From Ruminococcus sp. UBA5129 (GTDB lineage: Bacteria; Bacillota; Clostridia; Oscillospirales; Ruminococcaceae): a stretch of 8,323 nt of DNA. Position 1 is the stretch's first letter, and the number at the start of each line of letters is the position of its first letter. Shown here in pieces: positions 1 through 7,800 of the stretch. Under the pieces are notes generated by a model, which was not told the DNA's origin, did no database searches, and saw nothing but the letters and a program-made list of their open reading frames with translations. Both the position numbers and the translations under genes were made by a program. The stretch lies in assembly GCA_002414125.1 (NCBI GenBank), contig DHYN01000008.1, forward strand, positions 11,314 through 19,636. The letters are read 5' to 3'.

Positions 1-3000
1 GCCCTCGCCTGAAATATCGAACGAAGCGATCGTGCCGCCTCTGACTTCTGTTGAGGACTGAGCTGCAAGCGTGAATTCCTCGCTGTCCTTTACCGCATAT
101 TCAGCCTTGTAATTGTCGAACGCGGTATCATCGTAGATATAGCCGCTGACCGTGATAGTACTGTCAGTGAGCTTTACATCAGCATTTGGATCAACAGTGA
201 TCTGCGGCGCTGTAAGGTCACGTCTGTCCGTTACGCTGACTGTCTTTGTAACGGTAACTGTATTTCCTGCAATGTCGGAGCACTCTGTCTTTATTTCAAG
301 CTCGCCCTCTTTATCGCAGCTATAGATAACGCTTCCCTGATATGCACTTACAAGCTCGCCGTTTACAGTCGTGCGGACATAAGCGACCTCGGTGTTATCC
401 GTAGCGCTCACCGAAATGAGTATCTCATCGCCTACGCTCGGATTCTCATCCGAAACAGTAAGTACTGCAACAGGGTCGATGTTGTCCTCGAACTTCTGAT
501 CGTTCATAGACTTCTCCGCAAAGAGAAGCTCGATGCTCGGGACGCTCCATGCACCCTGCTCATCGCGAACGGTGTACTTCTGGACATAGATCTTCTCAGG
601 CTTGATCGAGGAAGGAACCTTGCCCTCCTGCCAATCTGAGTCGTCGATGCATTTCCACTCGAACCTTTCTTCGGCGATACCGCAGTTCTTGTGGCTGAGA
701 CCGTCAACATCCTGCGCCTCGAATGTAAGCTCTGTAAGGAACTTATTCGGGTCATCGGTCGAGTATATCTTTGAGCTGACGGAAGCTGTCGGAAGCGAAT
801 GAACATAGAGTCCGTTTGTCCACTCCACCTTGTTCGACCATTTCTGGTAAGGCTCGAGTGCAGTGTTTCCGTTTGTCGGGTCATCGCGGAGCTTTGACTG
901 GATCTTGTACAGACCCGTTGCCTCAAGAGTACCGAGAGGCTTTTCCGAAACGAACACACCGCTCTTCCTTGAACTGTTCTCATAGATCGTTGAATCGAGA
1001 TCGTATTCCCATACCTGATCACCGACAGGATCGTTCTCCCTGTCAACAAAGTAGTCCTCGTAAACGATCTCGTCCGATGTGGTAACTAAATTGTCGCTGA
1101 TACTGTAATCAATGCCTCTGAGGTCATTGAGCATAAAGTTTCTGAGCATATCCTCGTTTTTCAGCACATCATACCAGTCCATATATACGCCGTCGGCGGA
1201 CTTGAGGAGGAGGCTGTACTGATCCTTGGAGGCTGCCGTTCCGATACCGATAAAGTCGGTCCTTTTCTCGATGAGCGACTTTACTGCCGAGCCTACCGAC
1301 TCCTCGTTGTTGAGGTCGAATACGCTCTGCTTGCTGAGGTTGAGGACATAATGCTTAGCGGAATCTCTCCACTTGAACTTGTCGAGCACATCACTCAGCT
1401 CACTGCCGTTTACAGTTGTCATCTTGATGTTGCTGAATGTGAAATATGACTGCTGACCGCATCCGTGACTGCTGTGACAGATGATAGGTCCGAAGCCCGT
1501 TCCCGTATCGGTATCGGGAAGAACGAAGTTGTCGATGAGAGGTTCATCGTTGATATATACCGAAAGTATCCTGTTGCTCGCAACTATCCTTACATTGTAG
1601 TTGTCGTAAACGTTTGCAACGGGTACGCTCAGGAGAACCGTTCCTGCGGACTGCATCGAACCGCTTACGCCGCCGTTGCGGAAGCTCTCGGCATCGAGGT
1701 CGTTGAACTGTACGAGCTTGAATCCGCCGTTTGTGAGGAGGATACAGTAGCCGTCCATCCTCTTGATGACTGTCGGCTCTTCCGACTCGTCCTCTGCGAG
1801 CTGTACCTCATCACGGATAGTAGTATTGAACAGGAATCCACCGCCCTCCATACTGTGCCAGTCAGTCTTGTCGCGAACCATGTCGAAAGAAAGTATCCTC
1901 TTAGCCTGTATGCCGTCATCGACAAAGAGCCAGTCACGAAGCGGCGCCCAGAAATAGCCGAGCATCTTGATCGAATCCTCCTCATACAAAATATGCTGAG
2001 GAAGCTTTTGTCCGTACGAGTCCTGATATTCATAGTGGTCGTACTCTTCCCACGCGAAGGTGTCCTTAGCGGTGAGGGTCGAGGTCGATACTGTTGAAAG
2101 GTTTACCGAGAACCCCTTGCTCTCAAGGTCCTTCTGTATCGAGGAAATGTTTCTGTTGAGCGTATCAATATCATTTATATCGGCATTTCCGACCGTTACT
2201 ACGATATCGACATTCTTTGCCTTGCTCACGCCCGAATACGATTCTGGAGCTGTATTGAGCACCTCAACATCGGTAAGCTCAGCCTTTACATTGTCGGTAG
2301 TTCCGATCTTGTACGCATCATCGGAGATGAGTGACGGGATAGTGTCCTCGATCACCTCTGCTGCACAGAGACGGAAGCGGTAATTTCCGACAGAGTTTGC
2401 ATAGAATGTTACCTTTGTCTCGTTGCCCGTGCTGAAAACGCGCTCAGTCTCGTCCGAGAAATCGCCGTCATTGTCGCTGTCGAAAAATACCGACCACACA
2501 CGGCTTCCGATAGTGTCGCCGTCAAGCGAATAGGAGGTGTCCTCGAGAACGATCTCGGCTACTCCGTTTTCGTCTCTGATCGCCTTGTCGGACTCGATAT
2601 AGAAGCCTGCAACGGGAGCGATGTCCTCAACGACCTCGATTATATCGTAGTAGCGGATGTCGTTGCCGTCCTTGTCCTTGCCTGTGATATTGACGCGATA
2701 GATACCCTGCTTGGTAATGATGAGGTTCTTCACGAGATTTGTCGAGGTGGACTCATCAATTTTTATGCAGTCCGCACCTGCTCCGTTATCTGCTGTAAAC
2801 GACCAGCTCAGCGAATCGGTATCAATATCACCGATGCCGAAGCTCTCAGAAATATCGAGTGAGATGCGGCGGTTTTCCTTAACGGTGTCCTCAATGCCCT
2901 TGATCTCGAGATCGGGACCAAACTGAATGAGCGAGGTGCTCTTGTCCCTGATCTCATTTACGGTGAGGTTAGTTCCGTTGAACTCGACATTCTTCGCAAC

Positions 3001-3651
3001 GATAGTACCGTTAAGGGTGAGATTCTTTGCATTGAGCTCTACAGTTCCCTCGGGAGCGTAGAGTATGCCGTTGATAGTCAGATCCGCGCCCTGAAGCGTG
3101 ATATTGCCTTTCTCCGAATAGAGGAAGATCTCGCTGTTTTCGTCATTCTGAACGGCATTGTAGTTGATGCTGTTTTTGGCTCTGATGTAGCCCTTACCGG
3201 TGAACTTAGTCCTTTCGATGCGGAGCTTTCCCTTGGTATAGAGCGAGCCGTGGAGGTCGAACTCGGAAGCATTCATAACATGATCGCCTGAATAGACCGT
3301 GTTATAGTTCACACCGTTCCTGAGCTGATTCTTGTAATCGGGCTTGGCAGTCCTTGCATCGACAGTCTCACGGGCTGAGATATTGCCTGTCTTTTTATCG
3401 GCATTGAGCGACTTGTTTACATAGCAGGTATCTGTTCCGAGATAGGTGAAATCGTCTCCCGAAAAGATATTTCCGTTGAGGACTGCCTTATATGTATTAA
3501 TCGTGACGTCCTCATCGGAGTATATCACATAATCTGTGTTGAGCGCAGCAGCAAACACCGATGCAGGAAGCGCCGACATGAGAAGCTGCGATGCTGTTGT
3601 CACGGAAAGTGCAGCCGATATTATCCTTGAAAATAACTTATGTTTCTGCAT
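1..3651 (-). CDS. Giant secreted multidomain surface protein, N-terminal 1217 residues (3' end off window)
   Basis: The frame from the ATG at 3651 is open to base 1, giving 1217 residues without a stop. Residues 1-34 are a signal peptide ending SVFA. Residues about 131-235 form a beta-helix-like stretch with LTINGILYAP, LTLNGTIVAK and LTVN repeats about 20 apart. PKD/Ig-like domains follow (about 243-345 and 345-440); the second has SYSLDGD and a calcium-type DSDNDGD (391-397). A vWA-like fold starts with VDIVVTVGNA (481), is interrupted by a lectin-like region (about 560-742: DWHSMEGGGF, SYFTFSNIKM) and resumes with YVLNLS (about 765) and DFIGIGTAAS (799). Then come a domain opening DYFVDRENDP (866-875) and Ig-like domains (from about 1056 and 1141). 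It is probably co-expressed with the SPKTG protein. This domain train resembles the front of clostridial RHS-repeat or other large surface proteins; that role is inferred, since the C terminus is missing. Confidence 0.9.
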   Translation of the reverse strand, partial: MQKHKLFSRIISAALSVTTASQLLMSALPASVFAAALNTDYVIYSDEDVTINTYKAVLNGNIFSGDDFTYLGTDTCYVNKSLNADKKTGNISARETVDARTAKPDYKNQLRNGVNYNTVYSGDHVMNASEFDLHGSLYTKGKLRIERTKFTGKGYIRAKNSINYNAVQNDENSEIFLYSEKGNITLQGADLTINGILYAPEGTVELNAKNLTLNGTIVAKNVEFNGTNLTVNEIRDKSTSLIQFGPDLEIKGIEDTVKENRRISLDISESFGIGDIDTDSLSWSFTADNGAGADCIKIDESTSTNLVKNLIITKQGIYRVNITGKDKDGNDIRYYDIIEVVEDIAPVAGFYIESDKAIRDENGVAEIVLEDTSYSLDGDTIGSRVWSVFFDSDNDGDFSDETERVFSTGNETKVTFYANSVGNYRFRLCAAEVIEDTIPSLISDDAYKIGTTDNVKAELTDVEVLNTAPESYSGVSKAKNVDIVVTVGNADINDIDTLNRNISSIQKDLESKGFSVNLSTVSTSTLTAKDTFAWEEYDHYEYQDSYGQKLPQHILYEEDSIKMLGYFWAPLRDWLFVDDGIQAKRILSFDMVRDKTDWHSMEGGGFLFNTTIRDEVQLAEDESEEPTVIKRMDGYCILLTNGGFKLVQFNDLDAESFRNGGVSGSMQSAGTVLLSVPVANVYDNYNVRIVASNRILSVYINDEPLIDNFVLPDTDTGTGFGPIICHSSHGCGQQSYFTFSNIKMTTVNGSELSDVLDKFKWRDSAKHYVLNLSKQSVFDLNNEESVGSAVKSLIEKRTDFIGIGTAASKDQYSLLLKSADGVYMDWYDVLKNEDMLRNFMLNDLRGIDYSISDNLVTTSDEIVYEDYFVDRENDPVGDQVWEYDLDSTIYENSSRKSGVFVSEKPLGTLEATGLYKIQSKLRDDPTNGNTALEPYQKWSNKVEWTNGLYVHSLPTASVSSKIYSTDDPNKFLTELTFEAQDVDGLSHKNCGIAEERFEWKCIDDSDWQEGKVPSSIKPEKIYVQKYTVRDEQGAWSVPSIELLFAEKSMNDQKFEDNIDPVAVLTVSDENPSVGDEILISVSATDNTEVAYVRTTVNGELVSAYQGSVIYSCDKEGELEIKTECSDIAGNTVTVTKTVSVTDRRDLTAPQITVDPNADVKLTDSTITVSGYIYDDTAFDNYKAEYAVKDSEEFTLAAQSSTEVRGGTIASFDISGEG
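1425..1974 (-). other. Lectin-like (LamG/concanavalin-type) domain inserted in a vWA-like fold
   Basis: Residues about 560-742 have the strand pattern of a jelly-roll lectin: AKRILSFDMVRDKTDWHSME (a bounded 'F...vrd..DWHSmeG' opening), a middle strand YNVRIVASNRILSVYINDEP of the 'v.i..~n.v.Vyv~g' type, and the closing QQSYFTFSNIKM. CHSSHGC (725-731) is conserved-looking and could make a disulfide. Rossmann-like elements lie on both sides, suggesting an insertion. Confidence 0.5.
2946..3261 (-). other. Beta-helix-like repeat region of the giant protein
   Basis: Residues about 131-235 contain short strands alternating with N-G turns: FDLHGSLYTKGKLRI, LTINGILYAPEGTVELNAKN, LTLNGTIVAKNVEFNGTN, LTVN. 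The spacing between the LT-NG units is 20 then 18 residues. Such patterns occur in beta-helices and bactofilin-like 'polymer-forming' segments; the assignment is from pattern only. Confidence 0.5.
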
Positions 3652-4630
3652 TTTTCTTTTCCTTTCGTGCAAGAATAAAAGATGCTCCTGCCGATGCAGC
3701 CGATGCCGCAAACAATACGACCATTACGGCAGGAAGTGCCGAACCGGTCTTAGGCGACGAGAGCGATGCATCATTTCCCGCACCTGTATTTGCGCTGTTT
3801 TTCACGCCGTAGCAGGTCTTGAATTCCTTGTTGACAACGTTTGAGGCAGGCTCCCAGATAACTGCCGCAGCAGCATCCGTGATGACATTGGTGATCTGCG
3901 GCTGATAATTCCAAAGCTCGTCATACACACTGTTCCAGTTTGCAAACAGCAGCGCCGAGGGCATGGGGTCTGCACCACTGAGCTTGCCGTAAGCAGATAC
4001 CTTGTCGTTATTCTTCATAACAGCCTTCCAGTCCGAGGGGACGTCCTTATTCAGGAGCGCCTCGGAGGTGACATCGGCTTTTCCTGCCGAAAGGCTGAGC
4101 ATATCGTCATCGCCGATCATCGGGTCGAGAAGTACTCTCACACCGATAGCATTGTCCGCACTGCACTGCAATACCTTGTACGATATTTCAAGCATGTCCT
4201 CATAGCCAACGGTGTAGCCCTCAGCGAATTTAAGCTTCTGTTCGATAACAACGTCTCCGAATCTCTGCGATGAAACATGGCACCTTTCAGCCACGTCATA
4301 TTTCGGCTCAGAAACGTCCTCGCCCTGTCCGTAGATGTAGTTGTTCCCGTCAATACTGATCGTTGTGTAGCCCGAGTAGAAATTGCGGTAGGTAATGTTC
4401 TTGTCATTATCCGCATCATTCCCGAGCTGACCCTCAGTCGTATCGAGTCGGAACTTCAGGTATTCGAGCTGATCCTTGTCCTGCTCAACAGTAAGGCTTA
4501 TGAAACCGTTCTGCAAAGAGGCATTCTTCTGCACTGCGTCGTTGTTGACAGCATACGCTATCACGCCGCCCGCAAGGGAGCATGCTGACAGTATGCCGAG
4601 CGCCGCAGCAGATGCTTTTTTTCTGTTCAT
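3638..4630 (-). CDS. Secreted surface protein with SPKTG cell-wall sorting signal
   Basis: A 330-residue protein of unknown function, predicted to be exported and covalently anchored to peptidoglycan. Residues 1-28 form a signal peptide (NRKK, then a hydrophobic stretch ending GGVIAYA). The ectodomain (about 30-280) is rich in predicted beta strands and has a well-formed segment FYSGYTTISIDGNNYIYGQG followed by IGVRVLLDPMIGDDDM, which suggests a beta-sandwich; I cannot assign a family firmly. The C terminus has S292-P-K-T-G296, a hydrophobic span (about 298-320) and the charged tail ARKEKK, the three parts of a sortase signal. SPxTG rather than LPxTG matches the variant used by class B sortase of Clostridioides difficile. 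An in-frame ATG at 4741 lies upstream of the promoter and is rejected. The stop overlaps the start of the next gene by 14 bases, so the two products probably work together at the surface. Confidence 0.88.
   Translation of the reverse strand: MNRKKASAAALGILSACSLAGGVIAYAVNNDAVQKNASLQNGFISLTVEQDKDQLEYLKFRLDTTEGQLGNDADNDKNITYRNFYSGYTTISIDGNNYIYGQGEDVSEPKYDVAERCHVSSQRFGDVVIEQKLKFAEGYTVGYEDMLEISYKVLQCSADNAIGVRVLLDPMIGDDDMLSLSAGKADVTSEALLNKDVPSDWKAVMKNNDKVSAYGKLSGADPMPSALLFANWNSVYDELWNYQPQITNVITDAAAAVIWEPASNVVNKEFKTCYGVKNSANTGAGNDASLSSPKTGSALPAVMVVLFAASAASAGASFILARKEKKNAET
3660..3663 (-). promoter_or_regulatory. Ribosome binding site of the giant protein, inside the upstream gene
   Basis: AGGA, within AAAGGAAAAG, lies 8 bases before the ATG at 3651. 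It falls in the codons for the basic tail (ARKEKK) of the preceding protein, so ribosomes finishing that gene pass directly over it. This favours translational coupling. Confidence 0.75.
3716..3757 (-). other. SPKTG sortase motif and start of the membrane span
   Basis: S292-P-K-T-G296 is encoded at 3743-3757, followed by SALPAVMVV. Cleavage would be expected between T295 and G296. The leading residue is Ser, not Leu. No sortase gene is present in the window. Confidence 0.75.
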
Positions 4631-4634
4631 ACAG

Positions 4635-4640
4635 TTCCTT
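4635..4640 (-). promoter_or_regulatory. Ribosome binding site of the SPKTG surface protein
   Basis: AAGGAA, within AGAAGGAA on the minus strand, ends 4 bases before the ATG at 4630. The purine-rich stretch extends back to about 4647. It decides the start at 4630, which opens with a signal peptide (MNRKKASAAALG). Confidence 0.75.
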
Positions 4641-4687
4641 CTTTCTTGGGTATTTCTCCCGATTCGTTGGTTTATTCTTCCAAAGGG

Positions 4688-4699
4688 TATAGTGCTATA
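4688..4699. promoter_or_regulatory. Small palindrome at the predicted transcription start
   Basis: TATAGTGCTATA has perfect 5-base arms (TATAG/CTATA) around a 2-base centre and covers about +1 to +12 of the predicted transcript. The location would suit a repressor operator, but the sequence is short and AT-rich, so chance is a real alternative. Confidence 0.3.
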
Positions 4700-4705
4700 G
4701 TTTAA

Positions 4706-4734
4706 ATTATAACATATCCAGAGCGTATATTCAA
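4706..4734 (-). promoter_or_regulatory. Sigma-A-type promoter of the surface-protein/giant-protein operon
   Basis: On the minus strand TTGAAT (4729-4734) and a perfect TATAAT (4706-4711) are separated by 17 bases, with an extended -10 TG. Predicted initiation is near 4699, giving a leader of about 70 bases. Because this promoter lies downstream of an in-frame ATG at 4741, it rules out that ATG as the start and supports the one at 4630. Confidence 0.85.
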
Positions 4735-4795
4735 TACACATTTATACAGAAATTCAAGTATAAAAAATTCACATTTTTCACAAAACCGTCACATA

Positions 4796-4827
4796 TAAAA
4801 AGCGCCGCACAAAGCCTGTGCGACGCT
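4796..4827 (-). terminator. Intrinsic terminator after the arabinofuranosidase gene
   Basis: On the minus strand AGCGTCGCACA, loop GGCTT, then TGTGCGGCGCT form an 11-pair stem including one U-G wobble, immediately followed by TTTTAT. It starts 8 bases after the stop codon. The U-run follows the stem only on the minus strand, so it ends the hydrolase transcript and isolates it from the downstream pair. Confidence 0.9.
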
Positions 4828-4834
4828 GTATAAA

Positions 4835-7800
4835 TTATTTTGCTGTTTCAGCAGCTTGAACATATCTTCTTAGGATCGCTATATCAAACGAGCTGATAAC
4901 TCCGTCGCCGTCACAGTCGGCAGCCTCGGGATCATCTATCTTCACATCGCGTCCGAGTACCCACGAATCGAGTATCGAGATGTCAGGAGCGTTCTCTCTG
5001 CCGTCAAGGTTCACATCGTGGAGAATTATCTCAAGCGGATCCTCAGCTTCCTTTCTTATTATGATGTAGTTGATATTGATAGCCTTATCCTCTGAGCGGA
5101 TGTTAATGGTAAGCTTTCCGTCAGCAACGGTCACTTTACCCGAAACGGCAGTGCCGTCCGTGGGACAGTTTGCTGCGATGACCGCCTGATCGTCCTGACC
5201 GTAATTTGCATATACAGTCGGATTCTTCGAGCACGACCACGGGTCGCTGAAACGCATCTCTACTGTGTACTTTCCGTTTGGGAGCGTAAATCCGTAATTA
5301 ATATTACGCGCGATGTCGTTCTCGTACTGGTTTTTGGTGTAACGGTAGCTTGCTGTTTTATCGCGTCCGTCCGCGGTGTTAAACTCATCACACCAGGTAT
5401 TCGCAGTATACAGACCGCCGCTCTTGGACGAGCCGTTGTATCTGTCCTCAGGGTCGTCAATGAGTCCCCAGTAAGCTCCTGTGACGGGGTCTGCGCCGTA
5501 AAGCTGCTCGGTAACGCTGTTGTAACAGCCGAGCTTATCGCGTCCCGAAAGAGTCTTTGTGTTATGGTCTCCGCAGTCAACAAAATATGCGATATTGCTG
5601 TCATAGTCGTAAAGAGGCTTCACAGCGGTCATATATATAAAATCGCATACCCTTGCGGAATCCTTGTCGTTTTCCGAATTGAAGATAACATCAAGAACAT
5701 CGTAGTCCTCGCCGTCAGCGGTGATATGCTTCAGGCAGCGGTCGATGACATCCTGCGGGATAATGAGCTTCATCTCATAGACGTTTTCACTTCCGTCATA
5801 GTCGAGAGCTCCCGAGAAAAGCACGGTATTTCCGACACGGATGCGGATAGTCTTCCCGTTGTCAGCCTTGCGGAATTTCACAACGAGTATTGAGTATTCA
5901 GCCGTCTCATCGACAGCCATGCGGTACTTGAAATATCCTCCGCTCGTTGCATAGCGGTATGTGGAATCATCGGTAACGCCCTTTGAATCCCGCTCCTTCA
6001 TGTTGTGGAGATTGTCGTTCTCGTACTGACCGTAGCCGGGCTGAACCGTATCAGTCACGACTACCTTTGCACGCGGCGTATCGTCTATGACCGTTCCGTT
6101 GCTGAGGAAGTTCCAGTATATACCGTATCTCTGCTGATACTGACGGTAATGCGGAGTAAACGTGAGATCTGCATTAGTGCCCGTGAGCTTGAATGTAAGC
6201 GAATCCGCATCCTTAACAAGATAGTCGTTTATATTCATCATGAACGAGCCGACCGACTGACCCTCCTTTGAAAGTGTGATATTCTCGCTGGGAGCTATAG
6301 CCTCTTTCGGTATAGTTACCCACATTCCCGTAGAGCCTGTCACCATATCCTGCTTTCCAAGCTCCGCACTAAGCACGATCGGACCGTATTTAAAGCCGTA
6401 CACCGAACTCTTGTCGGGAAGAGCATAAGCCTTGACCTCCTCGGGCAGCGTGAGCTCGATCTTGTCACCTGACTTGAATTCGCCGCTGACCTGAGCATAC
6501 TCATCTATCGTCTTATAGGAATACTTCTCACCGTTGAGCTTGATCGTGACCGCAGAGGCTTTCCACTCGGGCAGTCTGAATCTGAGGTCAAGCGCACCGC
6601 TTCCCTCTATCGTAAACAGCGCCGTATTTCCGTCGGGAACAGAGCTCTCCTGCGTTATCTTCACGTTCAGATCGCTCCAGTTGAGCACCGAGCTCTGATA
6701 AAGATTGACATAAAGTGTGTTTCCCTTGTGCATATAAATGGTATCGCCGAGCTTTGTAAAGCTCTCCATTCCGCTTCCTGTACAGCACCAGAAGTGGTCG
6801 AATGCCGAGCTGTAGACCTTGAAATAGCCTGTTGCCATAGGCTGAAAATATGTAGTCATACCTGTTTCGGGATTCTGCGAGGAGAGTATCGAATTGTAGT
6901 ACGTTCCCTCGTAGAAATCCATATATTTGCTGTCGCCTGTTATCTTGTAGAGCTCGCGGCTGAGCTTGAGCATGTTATAGGAATTACACGTCTCGCAGTT
7001 GCAGTTTGTACGTTCGGCATCGAGGATATTGTCCATACCGAAGTGTTCCCACTCACTGTTTCCGCCTGTGATATATGTATGGTTGTTGATGACCATATCC
7101 CAGAAAGCCTCTGCGTACAGGAGATAACGCGATGCATCGACCTTTTCTCCGTTAACGGTCTTTCCGTCGAGAACCGTATACCTCTTGAGCGCGCCTATGA
7201 ACTTCGGGATCGTGGTATTGGCGTGCTTGCCGTTGAGGACGTTTGCTCCTCCCTTGAGGACTGCCTCGTGGAGCGCTGTCTCGTCAAAATAATGCGCGGC
7301 TACAGCGTGAGCGTCCTTGCCCGTAATGAGATAGAGATCGTACATACAGTCGTTCATTCCGCCGTACTCGATCGAAAGAACGGTACGCTGCTTGTTTGCA
7401 TCCCACTTGCTGCATCTGTTGTAGACCCAGTCGCCGAGCGCCGAACCGAGCTCCTTAGCCGTATCATAGCCTGTCGCATTATAGACATCAACGATTCCCG
7501 CGATGAGCTTATGCATCGTGTACCACGGTACCCACGCATCATCAAAGATATTCGCCTTGCCCTGCTCAACGTTATCGAACTGCACCTCGACATTACTGCT
7601 GTTCGGATGACCGGCAGCCCATATATAGCCGGGCTGACCCTTGGAATTCTTCTGACACTCACGCATACCGTCAATGAGGGTCTTGATGTTTGAGAGGACC
7701 TTGCTACGCTGTGCATCCGTAAGTTTCGGGCTCTGATACGCCTGAGCGAGCGCCGAAAGGTAATGACCGATCGCGTGACCTGCGATGTTGGTGTTCTCCC

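Noticed and set aside
504..1049. 181-codon minus-strand open frame
   Set aside because: It is an out-of-frame shadow within the giant protein; the Arg/Ser-rich low-complexity peptide is typical of a shifted frame.
1465..2097. 210-codon plus-strand open frame
   Set aside because: It is antisense to the lectin-like region of the giant protein, with no start signal or recognisable protein features.
3638..4741. Longer version of the SPKTG protein starting at 4741
   Set aside because: The extra 37 residues lie across the promoter (4706-4734) and have no RBS; the ATG at 4630 has an RBS and begins a proper signal peptide.
6728..7693. 321-codon plus-strand open frame
   Set aside because: It is antisense to the catalytic domain of the arabinofuranosidase and has no RBS or domain; the open frame results from the codon bias of the real gene.
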